A stretch of 64,000 nucleotides of DNA from Solibacillus cecembensis (lineage in GTDB: Bacteria; Bacillota; Bacilli; Bacillales_A; Planococcaceae), in the NCBI RefSeq assembly GCF_001439635.1, contig NZ_LMBZ01000025.1, positions 1 through 64,000 on the forward strand, in the 5' to 3' direction. The position numbers and the translations under genes were made by a program. This document shows, one piece after another, positions 40,997-50,599 of this stretch. Numbering within the stretch: the stretch's first letter is position 1; every line of letters starts with the position of its first letter. Below the pieces are notes generated by a model. The model saw only the letters and a list, made by a program, of their open reading frames with translations. It did not search any database and was not told where the DNA came from.

Positions 40997-41677
40997 ATGA
41001 GAATTTCATTTCATGGACATTCCGTTGTAAAAATTCAAACGAATAAACATACGATTTTAATTGATCCATTTATTAATGGAAATGGTCAAACGGATTTACA
41101 AGTTGAACAGGAAAATCCCGATGTCATTTTATTAACGCATGGGCATAATGATCATGTTGGGGATACTGTAGAACTGGCGAAGAAAAACGATGCGCTTGTT
41201 GTAGCACCGAATGAATTAGCGAATTACTTAGGTTGGCAAGGGTGTCGTGTACACAATATGCATATTGGCGGTGCTTACAACTTTGATTTTGGGAAGGTGA
41301 AATATACACAGGCCTTTCATGGATCATCGTATGTAACAGATAAAAATGAAATAATTTATACGGGCATGCCTGGTGGAATTTTATTTACTGCAGAGGATGT
41401 CACAATTTATCATGCAGGGGATACGGCGTTATTCGGGGATATGGAGCTGATTGGCAAACGTCATCCAATCGACGTTGCATTTTTACCGATCGGTGATAAT
41501 TTTACGATGGGTCCTGAGGATGCGGCATATGCAGTGTCATTATTAAAACCGAAAATCGTTGTACCAATTCATTACAATACATTTCCTCCAATTGTTCAGG
41601 ATCCAAACGACTTTGCGAATTTAGTAGAAGGTGCAGATGTTCAAATATTAAAACCTGGTGAAGAAGTTAACTTTTGA
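40997..41677 (+). CDS. ytkL: Metallo-beta-lactamase-fold hydrolase YtkL (UPF0173)
   Basis: 226-aa MBL-fold protein. Metal-binding THGHNDHVGD (HxHxDH), downstream His in YHAGDTALFGD and VPIHYNTFPP complete the dinuclear zinc site. Substrate unknown; the family is broadly conserved. AGGAGGGG precedes the ATG. Same order ytkL-ytoI as in B. subtilis. A structured intergenic stretch follows. Confidence 0.88.
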   Translation: MRISFHGHSVVKIQTNKHTILIDPFINGNGQTDLQVEQENPDVILLTHGHNDHVGDTVELAKKNDALVVAPNELANYLGWQGCRVHNMHIGGAYNFDFGKVKYTQAFHGSSYVTDKNEIIYTGMPGGILFTAEDVTIYHAGDTALFGDMELIGKRHPIDVAFLPIGDNFTMGPEDAAYAVSLLKPKIVVPIHYNTFPPIVQDPNDFANLVEGADVQILKPGEEVNF

Positions 41678-41718
41678 CCAATATATAGGTTCAACTAGAA
41701 CGGAAAAAATTATTTCAG

Positions 41719-41806
41719 GGCTGGCCTGCTACATGCACATACAGATGAGTCATATAGATTTGTGCTAACTTTGTCTGTGTGCCTCATGTGCTTAGCAAGC
41801 CTAACC
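41719..41806. repeat. Long imperfect inverted repeat in the ytkL-ytoI gap
   Basis: GGCTGGCCTGCT...ACATG..CACATACAGA on the left is nearly complementary to TCTGTGTGCCTCATGTGC...AGCAAGCCTAACC on the right, giving about 25 paired bases with small bulges and a 30-nt loop. Several left/right differences are C/T changes that would leave G-U pairs. It is not clearly related to the repeat family of copies A-G. The remainder of the gap 41807-42038 holds a terminator and AT-rich sequence. Confidence 0.5.
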
Positions 41807-41882
41807 TAGCGCATACTTTATGAGAATCCCTAGTTAGAATTCGTACAATGAAAAGATAGAAAATTTTGTTGAACTTATACTG

Positions 41883-41912
41883 AAAAAAGTAGCGAAACCG
41901 GCTACTTTTTTT
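41883..41912 (+). terminator. Terminator in the ytkL-ytoI gap
   Basis: AAAAAAGTAG (41883-41892) pairs with CTACTTTTTT (41902-41911), loop about 9 nt, T-run. Confidence 0.82.
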
Positions 41913-42038
41913 CTATGAGTACGATAATTTGGAGTTGGCATCATCATACGTCTGACCAATAGTGAAAATTGTATAATTGTAACAATCAAATATGGTACAC
42001 TAGGGACAAGAACGAATGATGGGAAATAGGTGATAATA

Positions 42039-43346
42039 TTGTCAACAAAACACGAAAAAATACTACAATATATCGAATCACTACCAGTTGGCGATAAAAT
42101 TTCAGTGCGCCAAATTGCTAAGGAAATGCAAGTAAGTGAAGGAACAGCTTACCGTGCGATCAAGGAAGCAGAAAATCGCCGTTTAGTAAGCTCAATTGAA
42201 CGAGTGGGTACGATTCGTATTGAGAAGAAAAAGAAAGAAAATATTGAACGCCTAACATTTGCAGAAATCGTCAATATTATAGATGGACAAGTTTTAGGTG
42301 GCAAAACAGGCTTACACAAAACATTAACTAAATTCGTAATTGGTGCCATGAAGCTCGATGATATGATGCGCTACACAGATGCGGGCAGCTTACTCATTGT
42401 TGGGAACCGTACACAGGCACATGAATATGCACTGAAAACTGGTGCAGCTGTGTTAATTACGGGTGGCTTCGATACAACCGATGAAAATAAACAACTTGCA
42501 GATGAATTAGATTTACCAATCATCTCGACAAGCTATGATACTTTTACAGTGGCAACAATGATTAACCGTGCCATTTATGACCAATTAATTAAAAAAGACA
42601 TTTTATTAATTGAGGATATTTATGTCCCGATGGAAGATACAGCGGTGCTACGTAATACGCATTTAATTGCTGATTATCATAAACAAAATATGCGTACAAC
42701 ACATGGTGCGTTTCCAGTTGTCACGGTTCAAAATAAGCTAGTCGGTATGATTACAAGTAAAGACGTCATTGGACGAGATGAATCCGAAGCTATTGATAAA
42801 GTTATGACGAAAAATCCAATTGCCGCATCAATGAAAACGAGTGTTGCTACGGCAGGACACCGCATGATTTGGGAGGGGATTGATTTACTTCCGGTTATTA
42901 ACGACGAGGGGTTATTGCAAGGTGTTATTACCCGTCAAGATGTATTGAAAGCGTTACAACTTGCGCAACGTCAACCACATCATGGTGAAACAATTGATGA
43001 TTTAGTAAAAAATGAGATGCGTGTGTTAGGTGATGAGGATCTCGTTGTAGAATTTACTGTAACACCTCAAATGACTAACCAATTCGGCGCGATTTCTTAT
43101 GGTGCCTTTACAACATTACTAACAGAGGTGGGCTCGTTTGCATTAAAGCGTCGAAAACGTGGGGATGCCATTGCAGAAAATATGACGATTTATTTCATTA
43201 AGCCCGTTCAAATGGAGAGTATATTAACGGTTCGACCACAAATTTTAGATATGAGCCGTAAGTTTGTAAAAATGGATTTTGAAGTATTTAACGGCACGCT
43301 GTTAGTAGGAAAAGCGTTAATGATGTTCCAATTATTGGAGAAATGA
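42039..43346 (+). CDS. ytoI: YtoI, HTH-DRTGG-CBS-hotdog regulator-like protein
   Basis: 435-aa multidomain protein: winged helix-turn-helix (about 1-60, ISVRQIAKEMQVSEGTAYRAIKEA), DRTGG domain (about 70-180), a CBS pair (about 190-310, ends in MTKNP and DLLPVI segments) and a C-terminal hotdog thioesterase-like domain (about 330-430). CBS pairs usually bind adenosine nucleotides; the whole is thought to be a ligand-responsive regulator but its targets are unknown. TTG at 42039 is preferred: AGGTGA lies five bases upstream, and homologues begin at this point. GTG at 42030 overlaps that site. Confidence 0.87.
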   Translation: MSTKHEKILQYIESLPVGDKISVRQIAKEMQVSEGTAYRAIKEAENRRLVSSIERVGTIRIEKKKKENIERLTFAEIVNIIDGQVLGGKTGLHKTLTKFVIGAMKLDDMMRYTDAGSLLIVGNRTQAHEYALKTGAAVLITGGFDTTDENKQLADELDLPIISTSYDTFTVATMINRAIYDQLIKKDILLIEDIYVPMEDTAVLRNTHLIADYHKQNMRTTHGAFPVVTVQNKLVGMITSKDVIGRDESEAIDKVMTKNPIAASMKTSVATAGHRMIWEGIDLLPVINDEGLLQGVITRQDVLKALQLAQRQPHHGETIDDLVKNEMRVLGDEDLVVEFTVTPQMTNQFGAISYGAFTTLLTEVGSFALKRRKRGDAIAENMTIYFIKPVQMESILTVRPQILDMSRKFVKMDFEVFNGTLLVGKALMMFQLLEK

Positions 43347-43354
43347 TGATATTA

Positions 43355-43389
43355 GAAAGGGACAACCTTTAAAATAGGTGCCCCTTTTC
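43355..43389. terminator. Terminator between convergent ytoI and ytpI
   Basis: GAAAGGG-ACA-ACCT (43355-43368) pairs with AGGT-GC-CCCTTTTC (43376-43389) with an internal bulge; it lies one base from the ytpI stop codon, so it is shared. Confidence 0.6.
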
Positions 43390-43390
43390 A

Positions 43391-43705
43391 TCAAAATTTA
43401 TTGAGTTCGTATTCTTCAAGAATGTATTTACCTTCGTGACGCATACGCTTAAAGTTATTAAGACCAAGGCCTATACCAATAACGGCAAATATAGCCGCTA
43501 CTATAAAGCCAACTGCATCAGGGTAAAGTATGAGGGCATTACAACTAAAGAAAATAAGAAACATACCTAATGAAACACCAGCTTTTGCTGTATACCATTT
43601 TTTACGAATGGGTAACGTAGCACGAAGTTGTTTCGTTTTGAAATAAAAATAAAAAACGAATGAAACTACAATGGCTGCGACAAAAATAAAGTTTAAATAA
43701 ATCAT
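43391..43705 (-). CDS. ytpI: YtpI-like membrane protein
   Basis: 104-aa protein with three predicted transmembrane helices (about 2-19, 42-60, 64-80) and a charged C-terminal tail (NNFKRMRHEGKYILEEYELNKF). Matches the size, topology and position of B. subtilis YtpI, of unknown function. The start at 43705 has TTGGGAGG upstream; the seven-codon extension includes that site and is discarded. Divergent from nrnA. Confidence 0.82.
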   Translation of the reverse strand: MIYLNFIFVAAIVVSFVFYFYFKTKQLRATLPIRKKWYTAKAGVSLGMFLIFFSCNALILYPDAVGFIVAAIFAVIGIGLGLNNFKRMRHEGKYILEEYELNKF

Positions 43706-43799
43706 AGTGAACCTCCCAAGTAGCATAGCTAATAAGTATTGTACCTATTTTTTAGCAAAATTGCGACTGGAATTCACTGACTATTAGGGGGACACGCTT

Positions 43800-44741
43800 G
43801 TGAAACGACAAATCATCGACACAATTCAGCAATACGAAACAATTATTGTACATCGCCATGTACGTCCCGATCCAGATGCCTATGGGTCGCAGTGTGGCTT
43901 AGCAGAGCTTATTCGAGTAAATTATCCGAATAAAACAGTGTATACGGTTGGGGAGCACGAGGAATCGCTCGCATTTTTAGCACAGCCACAGCAAATTCAA
44001 GACGAAATATTTGAAGGTGCGTTAATTTTAGTTACAGATACCGCCAATACAGAGCGCATTGATGACCAGCGCTATAAAAAGGGTGCCTATGTCATTAAAA
44101 TTGATCACCATCCAAACGATGATGCATACGGAGATTTACTTTGGGTAGATACGAATGCGAGCTCTTGCAGTGAGATGATTTATGAACTATATGAAGAAGC
44201 AAAAAATCATGCGAACTGGACGATGTCAGATGAGGCAGCGCGTTTACTTTTCGCAGGAATTGTTGGCGATACAGGGCGCTTTTTATTCCCAAGTGCCAGC
44301 GAAAAAACATTCGAAACAGCGGGACATCTCGTTTCGTATAATTTTAACCGAAGTGAATTATTTGACGAGATGTACGAAATGGACCGAAAATTACTGCATT
44401 TACAAGGATATATATATCAAAACTTTACGATGGATGAACATGGCGCGGCGCACATTAAAATTACAGAAGAAGTTTTACAGGAATTTGATGTTACCCCATC
44501 TGAAACATCTTTATTAGTAGGTTCTTTAGGAAATGTGAAAGGCATTTGTGCATGGATTATTTTTATTGAAGAAAATGATACCATTCGTGTGCGATTACGT
44601 TCAAAAGGACCCGTTATCAATACGTTAGCGAAAAAATATAATGGTGGCGGACATCCATTAGCATCAGGTGCCACAGCCTATTCTTGGGCAGAAGCGGACC
44701 AAGTAATTGAGGAATTAAAAGAAATTTGTAAAAACTATTAA
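43800..44741 (+). CDS. nrnA: Bifunctional nanoRNase / pAp phosphatase
   Basis: 313-aa DHH-family enzyme that degrades 2-5 nt RNAs and dephosphorylates 3'-phosphoadenosine 5'-phosphate. DHH domain ligands in HRHVRPDPDAYGSQ, VTDTAN and KIDHHPNDDAYGD; DHHA1 substrate motif NGGGHPLASGAT at the C-terminus. GTG start with AGGGGG eight bases upstream. Only about 20 nt separate it from dnaE; the ytrH and ytrI sporulation genes found here in B. subtilis are absent. Confidence 0.92.
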   Translation: MKRQIIDTIQQYETIIVHRHVRPDPDAYGSQCGLAELIRVNYPNKTVYTVGEHEESLAFLAQPQQIQDEIFEGALILVTDTANTERIDDQRYKKGAYVIKIDHHPNDDAYGDLLWVDTNASSCSEMIYELYEEAKNHANWTMSDEAARLLFAGIVGDTGRFLFPSASEKTFETAGHLVSYNFNRSELFDEMYEMDRKLLHLQGYIYQNFTMDEHGAAHIKITEEVLQEFDVTPSETSLLVGSLGNVKGICAWIIFIEENDTIRVRLRSKGPVINTLAKKYNGGGHPLASGATAYSWAEADQVIEELKEICKNY

Positions 44742-44762
44742 TAAAGTAAGGAGGGATGGATA

Positions 44763-47700
44763 GTGTCGATTGTTTATCCACAAATACGGACAAGTGCAGA
44801 TTTATTGAAAAGTACGATTCGTATCGAAGAGCTCATCCCTTTTTTACAACACCAAGAGGCAGAAGCATGTGCAATCGTGAATACGAAATTGTACGGGCTT
44901 TTGCCTTTTTGGCATCAAATGAAAAAAGCTGGGATTCATCCTGTCGTAGGATTAACGTTACAAATTGAAGTTGCGGAAAATCAGTTATTACCGTTAGTTC
45001 TCTATGCAAAAAATGATGTAGGCTATAAAAACTTATTGAAAATTTCAAGCAGCATTGCAATCCGTCCTCAAAATACATTGCCTTTACGATGGTTAGTTGC
45101 TTATGGAAAAGGACTTGCCCTCGTTGTACCAGCTCTCGAACAGCAAGCGATTTGGCTTCGTGATGCATATCAGACAGTAGCTCAAACAGTAAAAGAAAAT
45201 TTTGCAGACGACTTTTTTGTTGCCATTTCAAGAGCAAATGGTATTTCTGAAGATGAGCCTATTGCAGTACAGTGGGCAGAAAAAATGAGCTCGACACTTC
45301 TTGCTACACATGAAAGTTTGTTTTTAAAGCGTGAAGATTCTTTTGCATTTAAAGTTGCACAAGCAATTGAGTCAGGTCACAAACTGAGTGAACCGACGCA
45401 AAATGATGAACCAAATGAAAGTTATGTGTTATCAAAAAATGAGTGGGAACAGCGTTTTGGGGATAAACCAGAGTGGCTTCATGCAACGAGAGAGTTATTA
45501 ATAAGCTGTCGTGTAACGGTGGAAAGTGATACTGTGCATATGCCAAAATTTCCTATGGGACCAACTCAAACTGCAGAGCAATTATTGTATGACGAAGTAA
45601 AAAAAGGACTGCAACAACGTCTCCATACAGAAGTACTTCCTGAACAGTACGAAAAGCGTATGCACTATGAGCTGCAAGTCATTCAAACAATGGGTTACTC
45701 TGATTATTTTTTAATCGTCGCAGATTTTATGCATTTTGCGAGAGAACGGCAAATTTTAACAGGCCCCGGACGTGGATCTTCGTCTTCATCACTTATTGCT
45801 TATGCACTACGAATTACGCAAGTGGACCCGCTCCAATATGATTTATTATTCGAACGATTTTTAAATCCTGAGCGCGTCTCTTTACCTGATATTGATATCG
45901 ATTTTCTTGATACGCGTCGCCATGAAGTCATTCAATATGTCGCGCAAAAATACGGAAAACAATATGTCGCACAAATTATTACATTTGGTACGCTGTCTGC
46001 GAAAGCCGTAGCCAGAGATGTTGCACGGATGTTTAATTTCGACAGTGAGACACTTGAAATGATTTCTAGAATGATTCCGAATAAACCAGGTATTACGTTA
46101 AACGAAGCATATGCCCAATCAGAAAAGCTAAGACAGTGGATCATGTCAGAAGCGATTCACCAAAAATGGTATGAAGCAGCATGTCGTTTAGAAGGGTTAC
46201 CACGAAATTCCTCTACGCATGCGGCAGGTGTTGTGTTAAGTCCAGTGCCATTAGTCGATGTCATACCGATAGAAGAAGGGCATGAAGGTATTTATTTAAC
46301 GCAGTGGCCGATGAATGATGTTGAGCAAACGGGTTTATTGAAAATTGACTTTTTAGGGTTACGAAATTTAACAATTATTGAACAAATTCGTCGTTCTATT
46401 CAATTTTCACATCAAATACAACTTGTGTTAAATGATATTCCATTAACGGACGCTGCAACATTTACATTATTACAGCACGGGGATACGGCTGGGATTTTCC
46501 AGTTGGAATCAGATGGAATGAAAAATGCGTTGCGCGAAATCCAGCCGACTCATTTTTTAGATATCGTAGCCGTTAATGCTTTGTATCGCCCAGGTCCTAT
46601 GGAGTTCATCTCTAATTATGCGCGCCGTAAGCATGGTCAAGAACAAGTGTACATGCCTCATCCCGCGTTAGAGCCGATATTACGTGAAACATACGGGGTT
46701 ATTATTTACCAAGAGCAAATTATGCGCATCGCCAATGTGATGGCCGGCTTTTCGATTGGAGAAGCAGACTTATTGCGCCGCGCAGTGAGTAAGAAAAAAC
46801 GTGAAGTACTTGAGCAGCAACGTACGGCTTTTGTACAAGGGGCCCGTAATCAAGGTTTTACAGAGCAAGTAGCAGACGAGGTATATGAGTTAATTGTGCG
46901 CTTTGCAGACTATGGTTTTCCGAAAAGTCATGCTGTTGCATACAGTATCATTTCGTATCAAATGGCCTATTTAAAAGCGAATTTCCCTGTCAACTTTTAT
47001 GCGGCATTATTAACAAATGCTACAGGAAATGCAGATAAACTAGCGCAAATTATGGCGGAAGCAAAGTTACGCGGCATTGAATTTTTACCGCCATCGATTA
47101 ATCGCAGTGTGCGCCATTTTAAGGTGGAAAGCGGTAAAATTCGTTTTAGTTTCTCGGCAATTAAAGGGGTTCCACAACCATTTTTACAGAAATTAATGGC
47201 GATACGAGAGGAAAAAGAGCAGGCATTTCAAGATATTTTTGATTTGGCAATTTCACTAAGTGCCGCGAATTTTTCAAGAAAAGTGATGGAGCCTTTAATT
47301 AAAGCGGGTGCGTTGGATGAGTTTGGCAAGGAACGAGCGACGTTATTGGCGACAATTGATGGTGCTCAAAAACAAGCAGAACTCGTGCGTCCAAATGAGG
47401 CAGAAACGTTATTTGCCAATTCCATGTTTGTTTTTGGAAAACCGAAACATAATGAAGTGCCACCACTTTCAGAGAAAATAAAATTGCAATTTGAAAAAGA
47501 AGTACTTGGCTTTTATTTATCAGATCATCCGCTTGTCAAAATGCGCTCTCAGTATCCTCAAGCGACGACAACAGTGCAAATGTTAGCCTCATTAAAAGAT
47601 AATACGTTTGTAAAAATGATTGGCTTTGTAAATGAAATGCGTCAGTTGCGTACAAAAAAAGGTGAGCTAATGGCTTTTGTTCAAATAGAAGATGAGTTCG

Positions 47701-47846
47701 GTAGCGTGTCATTAACGTTATTTCCGAAAGAATATGAACTCGTTGCTGGAAAATTAGTAGAAGGAACATTTGTAGCCGTAGAAGGTTTTTTTGAACAACG
47801 ATTTAATAAACAGCAAGTGAAAGTGAAACAAATTATTATTCTATAA
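44763..47846 (+). CDS. dnaE: DNA polymerase III alpha subunit DnaE
   Basis: 1027-aa C-family polymerase. In Bacillales DnaE extends RNA primers before handing to PolC. Palm catalytic residues in LPDIDIDF (from residue 376), ARDVARMF fingers region, helix-hairpin-helix near 800, and a C-terminal OB fold (MIGFVNEMRQLRTKKGELMAFVQIED). The N-terminal PHP domain lacks the usual H-x-H-T-x-Y-S and other metal residues and is degenerate; the protein is shorter than B. subtilis DnaE (about 1115). AGGAGGG nine bases before the GTG supports the start. Confidence 0.93.
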   Translation: MSIVYPQIRTSADLLKSTIRIEELIPFLQHQEAEACAIVNTKLYGLLPFWHQMKKAGIHPVVGLTLQIEVAENQLLPLVLYAKNDVGYKNLLKISSSIAIRPQNTLPLRWLVAYGKGLALVVPALEQQAIWLRDAYQTVAQTVKENFADDFFVAISRANGISEDEPIAVQWAEKMSSTLLATHESLFLKREDSFAFKVAQAIESGHKLSEPTQNDEPNESYVLSKNEWEQRFGDKPEWLHATRELLISCRVTVESDTVHMPKFPMGPTQTAEQLLYDEVKKGLQQRLHTEVLPEQYEKRMHYELQVIQTMGYSDYFLIVADFMHFARERQILTGPGRGSSSSSLIAYALRITQVDPLQYDLLFERFLNPERVSLPDIDIDFLDTRRHEVIQYVAQKYGKQYVAQIITFGTLSAKAVARDVARMFNFDSETLEMISRMIPNKPGITLNEAYAQSEKLRQWIMSEAIHQKWYEAACRLEGLPRNSSTHAAGVVLSPVPLVDVIPIEEGHEGIYLTQWPMNDVEQTGLLKIDFLGLRNLTIIEQIRRSIQFSHQIQLVLNDIPLTDAATFTLLQHGDTAGIFQLESDGMKNALREIQPTHFLDIVAVNALYRPGPMEFISNYARRKHGQEQVYMPHPALEPILRETYGVIIYQEQIMRIANVMAGFSIGEADLLRRAVSKKKREVLEQQRTAFVQGARNQGFTEQVADEVYELIVRFADYGFPKSHAVAYSIISYQMAYLKANFPVNFYAALLTNATGNADKLAQIMAEAKLRGIEFLPPSINRSVRHFKVESGKIRFSFSAIKGVPQPFLQKLMAIREEKEQAFQDIFDLAISLSAANFSRKVMEPLIKAGALDEFGKERATLLATIDGAQKQAELVRPNEAETLFANSMFVFGKPKHNEVPPLSEKIKLQFEKEVLGFYLSDHPLVKMRSQYPQATTTVQMLASLKDNTFVKMIGFVNEMRQLRTKKGELMAFVQIEDEFGSVSLTLFPKEYELVAGKLVEGTFVAVEGFFEQRFNKQQVKVKQIIIL

Positions 47847-47851
47847 ATAGT

Positions 47852-47897
47852 AAAAGAGGTTGTTCTAAGTGTTAAAACTAGAGCAACCTCTTTTCTT
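47852..47897 (+). terminator. Terminator after dnaE
   Basis: AAAAGAGGTTGTTCT (47852-47866) pairs with AGAGCAACCTCTTTT (47880-47894, one G-T pair), then TCTT. Confidence 0.83.
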
Positions 47898-48089
47898 ATT
47901 GAGAAAAATATTGTAGAAAAAGTAAGTTTATTAGTTATAAAAGGTGAAAAATTCTTATATATAATAAGAGCCCATTCTATTTTTTACTTTACATTTCTAA
48001 AAACATTTTGTATTCTATGGTAAGAAAATGGTCAGACCACTTTTGATTGGATTAAGCAAAAACGCCCATTAATAAAGAGGTGAAAATAG

Positions 48090-48722
48090 ATGGAGCAAAA
48101 GCATACGAAAAAAATGTTTCTCCAAATTGTAAAGCAGCTACGTGATTTAATTGCTGTCCAAAATATTCAAGAAGGAGAAAAATTGCCTTCTGAACGTGTA
48201 TTAAGTGAGCAATTAAATGTAGGGCGGTCTTCTGTAAGGGAAGCTTTGCGAAGTCTAGAACTACTTGGGTTAATTGAAACCAAGCATGGAGATGGCACTT
48301 ATTTAACGAGTATGAAGCAACATCATTTAGTGGAAATTGTTGGATCATTTATTTTACAAGATGCAAGCTCAGTTGCGGATGTACATGCAACACGTGAGAT
48401 GCATGAAAAAGAAGCGATTAAAATTATTTGTCAATCAGAAACATTGAGGAAATTACCAGTTTGGGAAAGTATTTTTGTGAAAGTTGAATTAGAGCAATCG
48501 TTGCAACGTGAAGCAATATTGCGTGAATGCATGATTGTAACAGAAAACCGGCTTGCGTTTAAAATATGGCTCCAATTATCGGCGTATAGTAATAGTGCAT
48601 TAGTGAATGACGTGACAAACGAGGAAAAATCACACTTACAAATACTACTTGCTTCAATGCAGATGGGTTACTTACCAGAAGCGATTGAAGCCTATGAAAA
48701 ATGGATAAAAACGATGAAGTAA
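48090..48722 (+). CDS. GntR/FadR-family transcriptional regulator
   Basis: 210-aa protein with an N-terminal GntR winged helix (about 8-75; GEKLPSERVLSEQLNVGRSSVREALRSLELLGLIETKHGDGTYL) and a helical C-terminal domain of FadR/FCD type that is short and lacks an obvious metal-binding His set. Ligand unknown. It lies 36 nt upstream of accD with no terminator between, so it may control fatty-acid precursor supply; that is inference. AGAGGTGA precedes the ATG. Confidence 0.85.
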   Translation: MEQKHTKKMFLQIVKQLRDLIAVQNIQEGEKLPSERVLSEQLNVGRSSVREALRSLELLGLIETKHGDGTYLTSMKQHHLVEIVGSFILQDASSVADVHATREMHEKEAIKIICQSETLRKLPVWESIFVKVELEQSLQREAILRECMIVTENRLAFKIWLQLSAYSNSALVNDVTNEEKSHLQILLASMQMGYLPEAIEAYEKWIKTMK

Positions 48723-48758
48723 TAATACTATTAGCAGTGAAAACAAAGGGGGATTCTC

Positions 48759-49631
48759 ATGGCAATTCGTGATTTATTTTCGATAAACCGTAAGAAAAAT
48801 GCAGGGAGTATCATTAAAAAATCGGATGAAAAGCACTTTCCAGAAGGAATTGTGACAAAATGTCCGAAATGCAAAACGATTCATGTAACGAAGGAAGTTG
48901 AAAAAAATCTGAAGGTATGCCCGAAATGTGTGTACCATTTTAATATGACAGCGCATGAACGAATTAACTGTTTTTTAGATAAAGATTCGTTTACATCAAT
49001 GGATGACCATCTACAAACAATGAATCCATTAAATTTCCCAGCTTATATCGAAAAAGTAAATTCTGATATGGAAAAAACAGGATTGAATGAAGCGGTTTTA
49101 ACAGGAGTTGGCACGTTAAAGGGGAATCCGATTGCAATTGCTGTAATGGACTCTCATTTCCGTATGGGTTCTATGGGCTCAGTTGTTGGGGAAAAAATCA
49201 CACGAGCGGTTGAAAAAGCGACAGAATTACGTATCCCATTCATTATTTTTACGGCAAGCGGCGGTGCACGAATGCAAGAAGGTGTCCTGTCATTAATGCA
49301 AATGGCTAAAACGAGTGTTGCATTGAAGCGCCATAGTGAAGCGGGTTTATTATATATTTCGATTATGACACATCCAACGACGGGTGGCGTATCGGCTAGT
49401 TTTGCGTCGATTGGTGATTTAAATATTGCGGAACCACAAAGTTTAATTGGCTTTGCAGGAAGACGTGTAATCGAGCAGACGGTACGCGAGAAGTTACCAG
49501 AAGATTTCCAAACGGCAGAATTTTTACTCGATCATGGTCAATTAGATGCCATTATTAGTCGTTTAGATATGCGCGATAAAATAGCAACGATTGTGAAATT
49601 ACATGTACAAGGAGGCGTATCACATGTCTAA
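48759..49631 (+). CDS. accD: Acetyl-CoA carboxylase carboxyltransferase beta subunit
   Basis: 290-aa subunit that with AccA transfers CO2 from carboxybiotin to acetyl-CoA. N-terminal Cys4 zinc ribbon (TKCPKC ... KVCPKC, about residues 30-55), then the crotonase-like carboxyltransferase domain with FTASGGARMQEG and SLIGFAGRRVIEQTV. AAAGGGGGA precedes the ATG. Overlaps accA by 8 nt. Biotin carboxylase and BCCP genes are elsewhere. Confidence 0.95.
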   Translation: MAIRDLFSINRKKNAGSIIKKSDEKHFPEGIVTKCPKCKTIHVTKEVEKNLKVCPKCVYHFNMTAHERINCFLDKDSFTSMDDHLQTMNPLNFPAYIEKVNSDMEKTGLNEAVLTGVGTLKGNPIAIAVMDSHFRMGSMGSVVGEKITRAVEKATELRIPFIIFTASGGARMQEGVLSLMQMAKTSVALKRHSEAGLLYISIMTHPTTGGVSASFASIGDLNIAEPQSLIGFAGRRVIEQTVREKLPEDFQTAEFLLDHGQLDAIISRLDMRDKIATIVKLHVQGGVSHV

Positions 49632-50577
49632 ACTAATGGCGTTTGAAGAACCTGTTGTAAAGCTACGTGAAAAAATAGATGAGTTAAAGACGATTGCAGT
49701 AGAAGCAGATGTGGACATGAGCGGTGAGATTGAAAAGCTTGAAACGCGTTTAACTCAGCTAGAGCAAAGTCTTTATGCCAATATGGAACCATGGAATCGT
49801 GTCCAAGTAGCGCGTCATCCACAACGACCAACAACGCTCGATTATATTGAACGAATTTTTGATGATTTTATCGAATTACATGGCGATCGTAGTTTTAAGG
49901 ATGACGAGGCCATTGTTGGTGGAATCGCGTCATTTAATGGACAGCCTATTACGATTATTGGACATCAGCGAGGAAAAACAACAAAGGAAAATATTCGCCG
50001 TAATTTTGGTATGCCTCATCCAGAAGGCTACCGAAAAGCACTACGGTTAATGCAGCAAGCCGAAAAATTTAAACGACCAATTATTTGCTTTATCGATACG
50101 AAAGGCGCATATCCAGGGAAAGCCGCAGAAGAGCGAGGTCAAAGTGAAGCCATTGCGCGTAATTTATTTGAGATGGCAGGCTTTAAAGTGCCAATTATTA
50201 GTATTGTAATCGGTGAAGGTGGAAGTGGTGGCGCATTAGCACTTGGTGTGGCAAATAAGATTTTTATGCTTGAAAACTCAACGTATTCGGTTATTTCGCC
50301 TGAAGGGGCAGCATCGATTTTATGGAAAGATGCAAGCTATGCAAAACAGGCAGCAGAAGCGATGAAAATTACTGCACCGGATTTAAAGCAATTGGGTGTG
50401 ATTGATGGCATCATCCCTGAAGTTGCAGGTGGTGCACATAAAAATGTTGATCAGCAAGCAAGTACGATGAAAGAATATATTGTAGACACATTAGTTCATT
50501 TAAATAGCTTATCCGTAGAACAATTAATTGATGAGCGTTATGCTAAATATAAAAACATTGGTCAATTTATCGAATAA
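49624..50577 (+). CDS. accA: Acetyl-CoA carboxylase carboxyltransferase alpha subunit
   Basis: 317-aa subunit partnering AccD. N-terminal coiled segment (MSKLMAFEEPVVKLREKIDEL) and catalytic domain with GHQRGKTTKENIRRNFGMPHPEGYRKA, FIDTKGAYPGKAAEERGQSEAI and VIGEGGSGGALALG. The ATG at 49624 follows AAGGAGG by eight bases and overlaps the accD stop, giving coupled 1:1 translation; the longer ORF start lies inside accD without a site. Confidence 0.95.
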   Translation: MSKLMAFEEPVVKLREKIDELKTIAVEADVDMSGEIEKLETRLTQLEQSLYANMEPWNRVQVARHPQRPTTLDYIERIFDDFIELHGDRSFKDDEAIVGGIASFNGQPITIIGHQRGKTTKENIRRNFGMPHPEGYRKALRLMQQAEKFKRPIICFIDTKGAYPGKAAEERGQSEAIARNLFEMAGFKVPIISIVIGEGGSGGALALGVANKIFMLENSTYSVISPEGAASILWKDASYAKQAAEAMKITAPDLKQLGVIDGIIPEVAGGAHKNVDQQASTMKEYIVDTLVHLNSLSVEQLIDERYAKYKNIGQFIE

Positions 50578-50599
50578 GTGATTGAATAGCAATTTCCAT

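Noticed and set aside
44833..45237. 134-aa minus-strand ORF inside dnaE
   Set aside because: Antisense to the conserved dnaE 5' end; no ribosome binding site or domain.
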